Positions 35,603 to 44,719 of a DNA stretch of 64,000 nt are shown here, piece after piece. The position numbers were made by a program, and so were the translations under genes. Positions within the stretch are counted from its first letter, which is position 1, and the number at the start of each line of letters is the position of its first letter. Origin of the DNA: Sphingomonas aurantiaca (GTDB taxonomy: Bacteria > Pseudomonadota > Alphaproteobacteria > Sphingomonadales > Sphingomonadaceae); the NCBI RefSeq assembly GCF_003050705.1, contig NZ_QAOG01000001.1, positions 479,105-543,104 of the forward strand. The letters run 5' to 3'. The notes beneath the pieces were generated by a model. The model was given only the letters and a program-made list of their open reading frames with translations. It searched no databases and was not told the origin of the DNA.

Positions 35603-36718
35603 ATGATCCGTTTTTCACCGCGCGCATCGCTGATCGCGATCGCAGCCATGAGCGTTGCCGTATCGAGCAGCGCACTCGCTCAGTCCGCCCGGTCGGCCGA
35701 TGCCGCGCCGCCACCGCCGCCGCCGGCGATGGCGATGCAGCCCGCTAAGGCTGCGCCCGACATGCAGACCGTGCTCGACCAGCTCGCCGCACTCGGCGGC
35801 AAGCCGATCGAGACGCTGACTCCAGCGGTTGCGCGGACGCAGCCTTCGGCCGCCGATGCCACCAAGCAGGTGATGATCAAGCATGGCCTGGCGGCGAGCC
35901 CCGACGCGACCGTGACGACTCGCGACATCCCCTATGGCAGCGATGCGCAGCAGTTCGCGCGCGTCTACAAGCCGGCGGCGCTGGCCAACGCCAAGAACCT
36001 GCCGGTGATCGTCTATTATCACGGCGGCGGCTGGGTGATCGCGACGGTCGATACCTATGACGCGGCACCGCGCCTGCTCGCCAAGCAGCTCGGCGCGATC
36101 GTCGTCTCGGTGGAATACCGCCATGCGCCCGAGTTCAAGTTCCCCGCGCAGCATGACGATGCGGCCGCCGCCTATCGCTGGACGCTGCAGAATGCCGCAT
36201 CCTGGGGTGGCGATCCGCGCAAGATCGCCGTCGCCGGTGAGAGCGCAGGCGGCAACCTCGCGGTCGCGACCGCGATCTACGCGCGCGACAATCGCCTGAC
36301 CACGCCGCTGCACATCGTGTCGGTCTATCCGATCGCCAACAGCAGCATGACGCTGCCCTCGCGGATGGATTCGGCGAACGCGAAGCCGCTGAACGGGGCG
36401 ATGCTCAAATGGTTCGGCTATTATTACCAGACGACGCCTGCCGATGCGCAGGACCCGCGGCTGAACCTGGTCAAGGCGAACCTGCGCGGCCTGCCGCCGA
36501 CGACGATCATCAACGCGCAGATCGATCCGCTGCGCTCTGATGGCGAGACTCTCGCCGCGGCGATGCGCAAGGCTGGTGATCGTGTCGAACAGCGTACCTT
36601 CCCCGGCGTGACCCACGAGTTTTTCGGCATGGGGATGGTCGTGCGGGGCGCGCAGGACGCCAACACGTTGGCGATTGCACGGCTGAAGGCAGCGTTCGCT
36701 GCTGCACCGCGGCGTTAA
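35603..36718 (+). CDS. Secreted alpha/beta hydrolase (HSL-like esterase)
   Basis: 371 residues from ATG 35603. Signal peptide (1-28, AVSSSALAQ) then a Pro/Ala-rich linker. The HSL family motif YYHGGGWVIA gives the oxyanion hole, the nucleophile is Ser in GESAGGNLA (about residue 215), with Asp in INAQIDPL and His in GVTHEFFG. It should hydrolyse short-chain esters in the periplasm or outside. Alone on its transcript. Confidence 0.91.
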   Translation: MIRFSPRASLIAIAAMSVAVSSSALAQSARSADAAPPPPPPAMAMQPAKAAPDMQTVLDQLAALGGKPIETLTPAVARTQPSAADATKQVMIKHGLAASPDATVTTRDIPYGSDAQQFARVYKPAALANAKNLPVIVYYHGGGWVIATVDTYDAAPRLLAKQLGAIVVSVEYRHAPEFKFPAQHDDAAAAYRWTLQNAASWGGDPRKIAVAGESAGGNLAVATAIYARDNRLTTPLHIVSVYPIANSSMTLPSRMDSANAKPLNGAMLKWFGYYYQTTPADAQDPRLNLVKANLRGLPPTTIINAQIDPLRSDGETLAAAMRKAGDRVEQRTFPGVTHEFFGMGMVVRGAQDANTLAIARLKAAFAAAPRR

Positions 36719-36822
36719 ACGATCGATAAATGGGGGGCGGGGGCGTTCAGGCGACCCCGCTCCCTTCTATTAAACGCGCGCCTGACCTTGAAGCATCATG
36801 CTGCACTTGCGAAGTGTGCGGT

Positions 36823-38001
36823 ATGATAGACAGTTACGGACTGACAACGGTCAATCCCCGCCTGGCGCTGCTCGCGCTGGCGGTCGGTGGTTTCGCGATC
36901 GGCACCACGGAATTCGCGGCGATGAGCCTGTTGCCGCAATTCGCCCGCGGGCTCGGCATCGACGAGCCGACTGCCGGGCACGTGATCAGCGCCTATGCGC
37001 TGGGCGTGGTGGTCGGCGCCCCAACCATCGCGGTGCTCGCCGCGAAGATCGAGCGGCGCGTGCTGCTGATCGGCTTGATGACGTTTCTCGGGATCGCCAA
37101 TGGTCTGTCCGCGCTCGCGCCGACCTATCACCTGATGTTATTGGCGAGGTTCCTGAGCGGGTTGCCGCATGGCGCCTATTTCGGCGTCGGGTCGCTGGTC
37201 GCGGCGTCGATGGTGCCGCGTGAGAAGCGGTCGCGTGCAGTGTCGCGGATGATGCTCGGGCTGACGATCGCGACGATCGCGGGGGTGCCGCTCGCCAATG
37301 GGATCGGGCAGTGGTTCGGCTGGCGCTGGGGGTTCGGGATCGTCGCGATCATCGCCGCCGCGACAGTGGCGATGCTGGTCCGGTTCGCGCCGATCCTGCG
37401 ACCTGCCAAGGATGCGAGCCCGCTCGGCGAGCTGGCGGCGCTGCGCAACGGGCAGGTGTGGCTGACGCTGGCGATCGGCGCGGTCGGCTTTGGCGGCATC
37501 TTCTGCGTCTATACCTATCTCGCCTCGACGTTGACCGAGGTGACGGGCGTATCGTCCGCCTTTACCCCTGTCGCGTTCGCGCTGTTCGGCGTCGGGATGA
37601 CGATCGGCACGCTCGTCTGCGCGAAGGCGGCGGACGTCGCGCTGATGCCCGCGGCGGGGATCACCTTGCTGTTCGGGGCGGGCGCGCTCGCGCTCTATGC
37701 ACCCGCGGCGCCGCATCTCTGGGCGATCCTGCCGGTCGTGGTGCTGATCGGGTGCGGGGGAGGGTTGTCGACGATCCTCCAGACCCGGCTGATGGATGTC
37801 GCCGAGGAGGCGCAGACGTTGGCGGCGGCGCTGAACCACTCGGCGTTCAATACCGCGAATGCGATCGGGCCCTGGCTTGGCGGGTTGGCGATTGCGGGTG
37901 GGTTTGGGTTGCCCTCGACCGGCTGGGTCGGGACTGCGCTGGCGCTGGGTGGGTTTGCGATCTGGGCGCTGTCGTGGGCGCTGGATCGCCGGCGGGCCTG
38001 A
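36823..38001 (+). CDS. MFS transporter, DHA1 group (AraJ/YdhP-like)
   Basis: 392 residues, 12 membrane helices. FAIGTTEFAAMSLLPQFARGLGI is the typical helix 1 of the arabinose-efflux-like DHA1 group and ARFLSGLPHGAYFGVGSLVAASMV the motif C-like segment in helix 5. It likely exports a small drug-like or sugar-like compound. ATG 36823 is used; an upstream extension has no support. Its end faces another MFS gene across a strong terminator hairpin. Confidence 0.88.
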   Translation: MIDSYGLTTVNPRLALLALAVGGFAIGTTEFAAMSLLPQFARGLGIDEPTAGHVISAYALGVVVGAPTIAVLAAKIERRVLLIGLMTFLGIANGLSALAPTYHLMLLARFLSGLPHGAYFGVGSLVAASMVPREKRSRAVSRMMLGLTIATIAGVPLANGIGQWFGWRWGFGIVAIIAAATVAMLVRFAPILRPAKDASPLGELAALRNGQVWLTLAIGAVGFGGIFCVYTYLASTLTEVTGVSSAFTPVAFALFGVGMTIGTLVCAKAADVALMPAAGITLLFGAGALALYAPAAPHLWAILPVVVLIGCGGGLSTILQTRLMDVAEEAQTLAAALNHSAFNTANAIGPWLGGLAIAGGFGLPSTGWVGTALALGGFAIWALSWALDRRRA

Positions 38002-38154
38002 GCGCGTCTACGGTTACTCGAGCATTCGCCGGCTGACGGTTCTCCTGCCGCCATCCCAGCGAACGCTGAGATCTCCCCGTTCCGTGTCGCGGCGTCCGTC
38101 AACAGGAATACCCCAGCTTTCGCTGGGGCGACGTGTCGGTAACTCAAGGCATTC

Positions 38155-38196
38155 CAGAAGCACCACCCCGACCCTCGCCGGGGTGGTGCTTCTGGG
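38155..38196. terminator. Bidirectional hairpin terminator between convergent MFS genes
   Basis: CCAGAAGCACCACCCCG (38155-38171) and CGGGGTGGTGCTTCTGG (38180-38196) form a perfect 17-bp stem with an 8-base loop. A second hairpin, CCCCAGC-TTTC-GCTGGGG, lies near 38112-38129. No long T-run follows, but the position between two convergent stops makes termination the natural role. Confidence 0.7.
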
Positions 38197-38207
38197 GAGG
38201 TCTGGCC

Positions 38208-39539
38208 TCAGCGCGCGATGTCGCGCTTGGCGAGCTGCTTGTTCAGGCCCAGTGCGACCAGCGTGAACACCGCGCCCGAGAACAGATAGGCGCCGCTCGC
38301 CGCGAGACCCAGCTTGCTCGTCAGCAGCAGTGCCGCCAGCGGGGCGAAGCCCGCGCCGAACAGCCATGCCAGATCGGTCGTCAGCGCCGACCCCGTATAG
38401 CGATGCTGCGGGCTGAGCGTCGAGGCGATCGCGCCCGAGGACTGGCCGAACGACAGGCCGAACAGCACGAAGCCGATCCCCATGAACAGACGCTCGCCGA
38501 CATCGCCGCCACCCAGCAACGACGGGGCCGCAATCGCGAACAGTGCGATCAGGACCGCGATCGTGCCCAGCATCGTGCGACGGCCGAACCGGTCTGCGAG
38601 CAGGCCGGACACGAGCATCGCGCCGATCCCGATCACCGCGCCGATGACCTCGACCACGAGGAAGCGCGCAGGCGCCTCACGCGTGAACAGCACGACCCAT
38701 GACAGCGGGAACACCGTCACCATGTGGAACAGCGCGAAGCTGGCAAGCGGCACGAACGAGCCGAGCCAGATTGCCTTCCACTGCGACTGCACGGTCTCGA
38801 CGACCGGCGCGGGCTCGAGCTCGCGCTTGGCGTACATCTCTTCGAATTCGGGAGTCACCACCAGGCGGAGGCGGGCGAACAGCGCAACGACGTTGATCGC
38901 GAACGCCACGAAGAACGGATAGCGCCAGCCCCAGGCGAAGAAGTCCTCGTTGGGCAGCGCCGCGACGAAGAACGCGAACAGGCCGCTGGCGACCAGCAGG
39001 CCGATCGGCGCACCCAGCTGCGGCAGCATCGCATACCAGCCGCGATGCTTCTCGGGCGAGTTGAGCGAGAGGAGCGACGCGAGGCCATCCCATGCGCCGC
39101 CCAGCGCGATGCCCTGGCCGATGCGCAGCAGGGCGAGGATCGCGACCGACCAGTTGCCCGCCGACTCGTAGCTGGGGATGAACCCCATCGCGACGGTCGA
39201 GGTGCCGAGCAGGAAGATCGAGATCGTCAGCTTGACGCTGCGGCCATAGGCGCGATCGACCGCGATGAAGATGATCGTGCCGATCGGGCGGGCGAAGAAC
39301 GCCAGCGCGAACACTGCGAACGAATAGAGCGTGCCCTGCAACCGATCGACATACGGGAAGACCAAGGTCGGGAACACGAGCACCGAGGCGATCGCGAACA
39401 CGAAGAAATCGAAGAATTCCGAGGTGCGGCCGATCACCACGCCGATCGCGATCACGCCTGGTGTGACGTGTTCGCCGTCGCTGTGGATACTGCGAGCATC
39501 GGCTTCGAAGCTCGTCTCGGGGACTGTGTTTGCACTCAT
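38208..39539 (-). CDS. MFS transporter, metabolite:H+ symporter (MHS) group
   Basis: 443 residues, 12 membrane helices. VIGRTSEFFDFFVFAIASVLVFPTLVFP and ARPIGTIIFIAVDRAYGRSVKL are MHS-family signatures (compare the ShiA/ProP group), with GQGIALGGAWDGLASLL following helix 4. It probably imports an organic acid or osmolyte. Divergent from cyoA across a 174-bp gap that contains a palindromic operator-like site. Confidence 0.88.
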   Translation of the reverse strand: MSANTVPETSFEADARSIHSDGEHVTPGVIAIGVVIGRTSEFFDFFVFAIASVLVFPTLVFPYVDRLQGTLYSFAVFALAFFARPIGTIIFIAVDRAYGRSVKLTISIFLLGTSTVAMGFIPSYESAGNWSVAILALLRIGQGIALGGAWDGLASLLSLNSPEKHRGWYAMLPQLGAPIGLLVASGLFAFFVAALPNEDFFAWGWRYPFFVAFAINVVALFARLRLVVTPEFEEMYAKRELEPAPVVETVQSQWKAIWLGSFVPLASFALFHMVTVFPLSWVVLFTREAPARFLVVEVIGAVIGIGAMLVSGLLADRFGRRTMLGTIAVLIALFAIAAPSLLGGGDVGERLFMGIGFVLFGLSFGQSSGAIASTLSPQHRYTGSALTTDLAWLFGAGFAPLAALLLTSKLGLAASGAYLFSGAVFTLVALGLNKQLAKRDIAR

Positions 39540-39648
39540 TCTTCAACTCGCTCTTCAGGGCGCGAACCCGATCATACGCCGTTCCGGCGGATGCGGGCAG
39601 GGGTAATCTATGCTATCCCTCGTGATGATAGATCCATGCCGATGTTGC

Positions 39649-39691
39649 AGTGCAGCGCCCATTGGACAAATTGTCCACTGTAGTGCAGCGC
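39649..39691. promoter_or_regulatory. Operator-like palindrome flanked by direct repeats upstream of cyoA
   Basis: TGGACAA (39663-39669) and TTGTCCA (39671-39677) form a perfect 7-bp inverted repeat around one base. It is flanked by exact direct copies of AGTGCAGCGC at 39649-39658 and 39682-39691. The site ends 22 bases before the cyoA ATG, so a bound protein would block or control cyo transcription. The regulator is unknown; RegA, encoded in the same operon, is one candidate. Confidence 0.6.
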
Positions 39692-39713
39692 AACCCAGGC
39701 GTAGGGGAACCGG

Positions 39714-40955
39714 ATGACCGTCGTGACACAGCTTTCCCGCTCCAAAATTTCGGCCCGAAAATGGTTGGCGGCCCTGCCGTTGGCGCTGCTTACCAGCGGT
39801 TGCGACTGGGTGGTGATGTCGCCGTCCGGCGATATCGCAGTGCAACAGCGCGATCTCGTCCTGATCGCGACCGGACTGATGCTGCTGATCATCGTTCCGG
39901 TGATCGCGATGACGCTGTTCTTCGCGTTCCGCTATCGCCAGTCGAACAAGGCCGCCAAGTACGAGCCCAACTGGGATCACTCGGTCGGCCTCGAGCTGCT
40001 GATCTGGGGCGTTCCGCTGCTGATCATCATCGCGCTCGGCGCGCTGACCTGGACCAGCACGCATCTGCTCGATCCGTATCGTCCGCTTGGCCGCATCAAG
40101 CCCGACACGCCGACGCTCGCGAACAACGTGCCGGTCGGCAACCTCGTCGACAAGCAGCAGGCGGGCAACGGGCCAAACGGCGCGGGCAAGCCGCTCGAGG
40201 TGCAGGTCGTCGCGCTCGATTGGAAGTGGCTGTTCATCTATCCCGAATACGGCATCGCCACGGTCAACGAACTGGCTGCGCCGGTCGATCGTCCGATCCG
40301 CTTCCAGATGACGTCGTCGTCGGTGATGAACGCGTTCTACATCCCGGCGCTCGCGGGCATGATCTACACGATGCCCGGCATGCAGACGACGCTGAACGCG
40401 GTCATCAACAAGCCCGGCAATTACGAGGGCTTCTCGTCCAACTATAGCGGCGCGGGCTTCTCCGGCATGCGCTTCCGCTTCCACGGCGTAAGCGATGCGG
40501 GCTTCGCGGCCTGGGTCAACCAGGTCAAGCAGCGCGGGGGCGGCCTGAACCGTGCAAGCTATCTCCAGCTGGAGAAGCCGAGCGAGAAGGTGCCGGTGCG
40601 CTATTACAACGCGGTCGAGCCGAAGATCTTCACGGCGATCGTCGAACAATGCGTCCAGCCAGGCAAGGTCTGCATGTCGCAGATGATGCATGGCGGAAAA
40701 AGCGGGGGGGACTCGCATGCCGGCATGGCAATGCCGGGCGTCAATGGCGGCAAGGGCCCACAAGAGGCATCCGAGCGCGTCAAGGGCGCGCTGATGAAGG
40801 ACGCCGACGAGAAGGGTAGCGGCAATCACTGGACCGCGCCCGCCGACATAAAACGGGACGGCGCCAACAGCGCGCCGGGCTCGCAGTCCAACCGCAATCA
40901 TACGATGTTGTCCCCCTCCACCATGCCGGGCACGCGCCCCGTCGCGAACGGCTAG
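39714..40955 (+). CDS. cyoA: Cytochrome bo3 ubiquinol oxidase subunit II
   Basis: 413 residues. Lipoprotein-type signal with Cys30 in ALLTSGC, then two membrane helices (about 48-70 and 90-110) and a cupredoxin domain lacking the CuA ligands, as expected of a quinol oxidase. VVALDWKWLFIYPEYGIATVNEL and FRFHGVSDAGF mark the CyoA family. The C-terminal 90 residues form a low-complexity tail with a Met/His-rich part (MSQMMHGGKSGGDSHAGMAM) beyond the usual end. First gene of cyoABCD. Confidence 0.96.
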   Translation: MTVVTQLSRSKISARKWLAALPLALLTSGCDWVVMSPSGDIAVQQRDLVLIATGLMLLIIVPVIAMTLFFAFRYRQSNKAAKYEPNWDHSVGLELLIWGVPLLIIIALGALTWTSTHLLDPYRPLGRIKPDTPTLANNVPVGNLVDKQQAGNGPNGAGKPLEVQVVALDWKWLFIYPEYGIATVNELAAPVDRPIRFQMTSSSVMNAFYIPALAGMIYTMPGMQTTLNAVINKPGNYEGFSSNYSGAGFSGMRFRFHGVSDAGFAAWVNQVKQRGGGLNRASYLQLEKPSEKVPVRYYNAVEPKIFTAIVEQCVQPGKVCMSQMMHGGKSGGDSHAGMAMPGVNGGKGPQEASERVKGALMKDADEKGSGNHWTAPADIKRDGANSAPGSQSNRNHTMLSPSTMPGTRPVANG

Positions 40956-40964
40956 AGAACCATC

Positions 40965-42965
40965 ATGAACGACACTCTGTTGAAGACAATCTTCGGCCGC
41001 CTGACCCTGGAGTCGCTGCCGCTGCACGAACCGATCGTCGTCGCCACCTTTGCGATGGTGGCGATCGGCGGGCTCGGGCTGGTCGCCGCGCTGACCTATT
41101 TCAAGGTCTGGGGCTATCTGTGGAACCAGTGGTTCACCAGCGTCGATCACAAGAAGATCGGCATCATGTACATCATCCTGGCGATCGTCATGCTGTTGCG
41201 CGGGTTCTCCGACGCGATCATGATGCGCGCGCAGCAGGCGATGGCGTTCAATGGCTCCGAGGGCTATCTGACCGCGCATCACTATGACCAGGTCTTCACC
41301 GCGCACGGCGTGATCATGATCTTCTTCGTGGCGATGCCGCTGGTCACGGGCCTGATGAACTATGTCGTCCCGCTCCAGATCGGTGCGCGCGACGTGTCGT
41401 TCCCGTTCCTCAACAATTTCAGCTTCTGGATGACCGCGGCGGGTGCCGTGATCGTCATGATGTCGCTGTTCATCGGTGAGTTCGCGCGGACCGGCTGGCT
41501 CGCGATGCCGCCCCTCTCTGGACTGGCCTATTCGCCGGACGTCGGTGTCGATTACTATATCTGGGCACTGCAGATCGCGGGCATCGGGACACTCTTGTCC
41601 GGCGTCAATCTGGTCGCGACCATCGTCAAGATGCGCGCGCCCGGCATGACCATGATGAAGATGCCGATCTTCACCTGGACGTCGCTGTGCACCAACATCC
41701 TGATCGTCGCCGCCTTCCCGGTGCTGACCGCGGTGCTCGCGATGCTGTCGCTCGACCGTTACATCGGCACGGCGTTCTTCACGAACGACTCGGGCGGCAA
41801 CCCGATGATGTACGTCAATCTGATCTGGATCTGGGGTCACCCGGAGGTGTACATCCTCGTCCTGCCGGCGTTCGGCATCTTCTCGGAAGTCACCTCGACC
41901 TTCTCGGGCAAGCGCCTCTTCGGCTACAGCTCGATGGTCTATGCGACGCTCGTCATCACGATCCTCGCCTATCTCGTCTGGCTGCACCACTTCTTCACGA
42001 TGGGGTCGGGCGCGAGCGTGAACTCGTTCTTCGGCATCACCACGATGATCATCTCGATCCCGACAGGGGCCAAGATCTTCAACTGGCTGTTCACGATGTA
42101 CAAGGGCCGGATCCGGTTCGAACTGCCGATGATGTGGACGATCGCCTTTATGGTGACCTTCACGATCGGCGGCATGACCGGCGTCCTGCTCGCGGTGCCG
42201 CCTGCCGACTTCGTGCTGCACAACTCGCTGTTCCTGGTCGCGCATTTCCATAACGTGATCATCGGCGGCACGCTGTTCGGCATGTTCGCGGGGATCAACT
42301 ACTGGTTCCCGAAGGCGTTCGGCTTCAAGCTCGACCAGACCTGGGGCAAGATCTCGTTCTGGTGCTGGGTGGTCGGCTTCTACTTCGCATTCATGCCGCT
42401 CTACGTGCTCGGCCTGATGGGCGTGACCCGCCGCATGCGCTACTTCGACGATCCGAACCTGCAGATCTGGTTCGTCATCGCCGCCTTCGGTGCAGCGCTG
42501 ATCGCCGCCGGTATCGGTGCCTTCCTGATGCAGATCTTCGTCAGCATCCGGAACCGCGAGAAGCTCGCAGACCTGACGGGCGATCCGTGGAACGGCCGTA
42601 CGCTGGAGTGGGCGACCTCATCGCCGCCGCCGGAGTATAACTTCGCGTTCACGCCGGTCGTCCACGACCTGGATGCCTGGTACGACATGAAGGACCGCAA
42701 GCACGTGCGCCCGCTGACCGGGTTCAAGGCGATCCACATGCCAAGCGGCACCGGCACGGGCGTCGTGCTCGCCGGCCTCAGCGTGGCGTTCGGGTTCGCG
42801 ATGATCTGGTACATCTGGTGGCTCGCAGGGCTGGCGCTCGCCGGCATCTTCGGCACGACGATCTTCCACACCTTCAACTACAAGCGCGACTATCACATCC
42901 CGGTCGAGGACGTGATCGCCAGCGAGGACGCGCGCACCCGCCAGCTCGCGACCCAGGGAGCCTGA
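40965..42965 (+). CDS. cyoB: Cytochrome bo3 ubiquinol oxidase subunit I
   Basis: 666 residues, about 15 membrane helices. It binds heme b, heme o3 and CuB, where oxygen is reduced and protons are pumped. Visible ligands: [15 protein letters not shown] (low-spin heme His), [17 protein letters not shown] (CuB His and crosslinked Tyr) and [11 protein letters not shown] (CuB His pair), with [11 protein letters not shown] for the second heme. [14 protein letters not shown] is the N-terminal family signature. Ten bases after cyoA. Confidence 0.98.
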   Translation: MNDTLLKTIFGRLTLESLPLHEPIVVATFAMVAIGGLGLVAALTYFKVWGYLWNQWFTSVDHKKIGIMYIILAIVMLLRGFSDAIMMRAQQAMAFNGSEGYLTAHHYDQVFTAHGVIMIFFVAMPLVTGLMNYVVPLQIGARDVSFPFLNNFSFWMTAAGAVIVMMSLFIGEFARTGWLAMPPLSGLAYSPDVGVDYYIWALQIAGIGTLLSGVNLVATIVKMRAPGMTMMKMPIFTWTSLCTNILIVAAFPVLTAVLAMLSLDRYIGTAFFTNDSGGNPMMYVNLIWIWGHPEVYILVLPAFGIFSEVTSTFSGKRLFGYSSMVYATLVITILAYLVWLHHFFTMGSGASVNSFFGITTMIISIPTGAKIFNWLFTMYKGRIRFELPMMWTIAFMVTFTIGGMTGVLLAVPPADFVLHNSLFLVAHFHNVIIGGTLFGMFAGINYWFPKAFGFKLDQTWGKISFWCWVVGFYFAFMPLYVLGLMGVTRRMRYFDDPNLQIWFVIAAFGAALIAAGIGAFLMQIFVSIRNREKLADLTGDPWNGRTLEWATSSPPPEYNFAFTPVVHDLDAWYDMKDRKHVRPLTGFKAIHMPSGTGTGVVLAGLSVAFGFAMIWYIWWLAGLALAGIFGTTIFHTFNYKRDYHIPVEDVIASEDARTRQLATQGA

Positions 42966-42969
42966 CGCG

Positions 42970-43608
42970 ATGTCCGCAATACCGATGAAAGACGGTCTGA
43001 ACGAGACCAAGCCAGTCTCGTTCTACGACCTTGACGAGCATGAGCATCCCGAAGGCGGCAGCACGATGCTGGGCTTCTGGATGTACCTGATGAGCGATTG
43101 TCTCATCTTCGCGGTGCTGTTTGCGGCCTATGCCGTGCTCGGCAACAGCTATGCCGGCGGTCCCAGCCCGAAGGAGATCTTCGAGCTGCCGCTGGTGGCG
43201 GTGAATACCGCGATGCTGCTGTTCTCGTCGATCACCTACGGCTTCGCGATGCTGTCGATGGAGGAAGGTCGCCAGCGCGTCATGCAGATGTGGCTGGTAT
43301 TCACGGGGCTGTTCGGCCTCGCGTTCCTGTCGATCGAAATGTACGAGTTCGCCAATCTCATCCATGAGGGCGCAGGGCCGACGCGCAGCGCCTTCCTGTC
43401 GTCGTTCTTCACGCTGGTCGGCACGCACGGCCTGCACGTCACGATGGGCCTGATCTGGCTCGTCACGCTGATGGTGCAGGTGCAGAAGCACGGCTTGATC
43501 GCCGCGAACAAGCGTCGCCTGATGTGCCTCAGCATGTTCTGGCATTTCCTCGACGTCATCTGGATCGGCGTCTTCACCTTCGTCTATCTGATGGGCACCC
43601 TACGATGA
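42970..43608 (+). CDS. cyoC: Cytochrome bo3 ubiquinol oxidase subunit III
   Basis: 212 residues, five membrane helices, as usual for the quinol oxidase type. STMLGFWMYLMSDCLIFAVLFAAYAVL is the first-helix signature and TLVGTHGLHVTMGLIW the conserved central motif. It stabilises the oxidase core. Four bases after cyoB and overlapping cyoD (ATGA). Confidence 0.96.
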   Translation: MSAIPMKDGLNETKPVSFYDLDEHEHPEGGSTMLGFWMYLMSDCLIFAVLFAAYAVLGNSYAGGPSPKEIFELPLVAVNTAMLLFSSITYGFAMLSMEEGRQRVMQMWLVFTGLFGLAFLSIEMYEFANLIHEGAGPTRSAFLSSFFTLVGTHGLHVTMGLIWLVTLMVQVQKHGLIAANKRRLMCLSMFWHFLDVIWIGVFTFVYLMGTLR

Positions 43609-43997
43609 GCGACCCTCACGCACACACGCATGACGCGCATGCGGATCACGGCCACGGCGATCACGGCGACCATGCGTCGCACGGCACGCGCGGCAGCTAC
43701 CTCAAGGGGTTCTTCCTCTCGGTCATCCTGACCGCGATCCCCTTCTGGGCGGTGATGACCGGCGCGTTCAAGGATCCGTCGACCGCCGCGCTCGTCGTGA
43801 TGGTGTTCGCGGTCGCGCAGATCATCGTCCACATGATCTACTTCCTGCACATGAGCGGCAAGTCGGAGGGTGGCTGGACGATGATGGCGCTGATCTTCAC
43901 GATCATCCTCGTTGTCATCACGCTCAGCGGATCGATCTGGGTGATGTACCACATGAACACGAACATGATGCCGATGCAGGCCGCGGCAGACATGTGA
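43605..43997 (+). CDS. cyoD: Cytochrome bo3 ubiquinol oxidase subunit IV
   Basis: 130 residues, three membrane helices. GSYLKGFFLSVILTAIPFW and IIVHMIYFLHMS are CyoD signatures. The N-terminal 30 residues are unusually rich in His and Asp (MSDPHAHTHDAHADHGHGDH), about ten His, which is not part of the common CyoD core and could bind metal. It assists assembly of CuB in subunit I. Starts in the cyoC stop and overlaps the SURF1 gene. Confidence 0.94.
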   Translation: MSDPHAHTHDAHADHGHGDHGDHASHGTRGSYLKGFFLSVILTAIPFWAVMTGAFKDPSTAALVVMVFAVAQIIVHMIYFLHMSGKSEGGWTMMALIFTIILVVITLSGSIWVMYHMNTNMMPMQAAADM

Positions 43998-44719
43998 TGA
44001 CCACGCGACCGGGCCCTGCCGTCTATGTCGCAGGCCTGGTCGCGCTGCTGCTGTTCGCCGGGTTCATGGCGCTCGGCATCTGGCAGATCGAGCGCCGCGC
44101 CTGGAAGCTCGACCTGATCAAACAGGTCGCGGCGCGCGCTCATGCCGCGCCCGCCGCCCCACCGGGCCCCGCATCATGGGGCGCGATCACCGCCCCCAGC
44201 GATGCCTATCGCCGCATCCGACTCGACGGCACGCTCGACAACACGCGCGAGACGCTGGTCCGCGCCGCCACCGCGCTCGGCAGCGGCTACTGGGTCGTCA
44301 CGCCCCTGCGCACCGCGCAGGGCTTCACCGTCCTCGTCAACCGCGGCTATGTCTCGCCCCAGCAGCGCGCGACTCATGCCAAGCCCAGCGGTCCGGTCAC
44401 GATCACCGGCTATCTGCGCATCACCGAGCCCAAGGGCGGCTTTCTCCGCAGCAACGACCCCGCCACCGGCAAATGGTATTCGCGCGACGTGGCGGCGATC
44501 GCCACTGCGCGCGGGCTGAAGAACGTCGCGCCCTATTTCGTTGACGCGGATAAGTCGGGCACCGCCGCGCCGGTGGGGGGGCTGACGATCATCGCCTTCC
44601 CGAACAACCACCTCGTCTACATGCTCACCTGGTTCGCGCTCGCCGTGATGACGATCGTCGCGTTCGTCGTGTTCGTCCGCCAGGATGCGCGCAAGCGGCG
44701 CGGGGCGGCCGACTCATGA
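43997..44719 (+). CDS. SURF1 family oxidase assembly protein
   Basis: 240 residues, two membrane helices flanking a periplasmic domain. LLLFAGFMALGIWQIERRAWKLDLI at the start and VLVNRGYVSPQ and PNNHLVYMLTWFALAVM later are the SURF1 pattern. SURF1 proteins help insert heme into terminal oxidases. ATG 43997 shares its first base with the cyoD stop; the GTG at 43994 is the only alternative. Its place after cyoD suggests service to the bo3 oxidase rather than the aa3 enzyme. Confidence 0.92.
   Translation: MTTRPGPAVYVAGLVALLLFAGFMALGIWQIERRAWKLDLIKQVAARAHAAPAAPPGPASWGAITAPSDAYRRIRLDGTLDNTRETLVRAATALGSGYWVVTPLRTAQGFTVLVNRGYVSPQQRATHAKPSGPVTITGYLRITEPKGGFLRSNDPATGKWYSRDVAAIATARGLKNVAPYFVDADKSGTAAPVGGLTIIAFPNNHLVYMLTWFALAVMTIVAFVVFVRQDARKRRGAADS

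Noticed and set aside
2894..38196. CRISPR-like array from many repeated GC-rich units
   Set aside because: The repeats are inverted pairs scattered between genes, with no regular spacing, spacers or cas genes.
39555..42251. Very long open frame on the minus strand opposite cyoA and cyoB (898 codons)
   Set aside because: It is a GC-rich mirror frame of well-identified genes, with low-complexity Arg/Asp/His composition and no domain.
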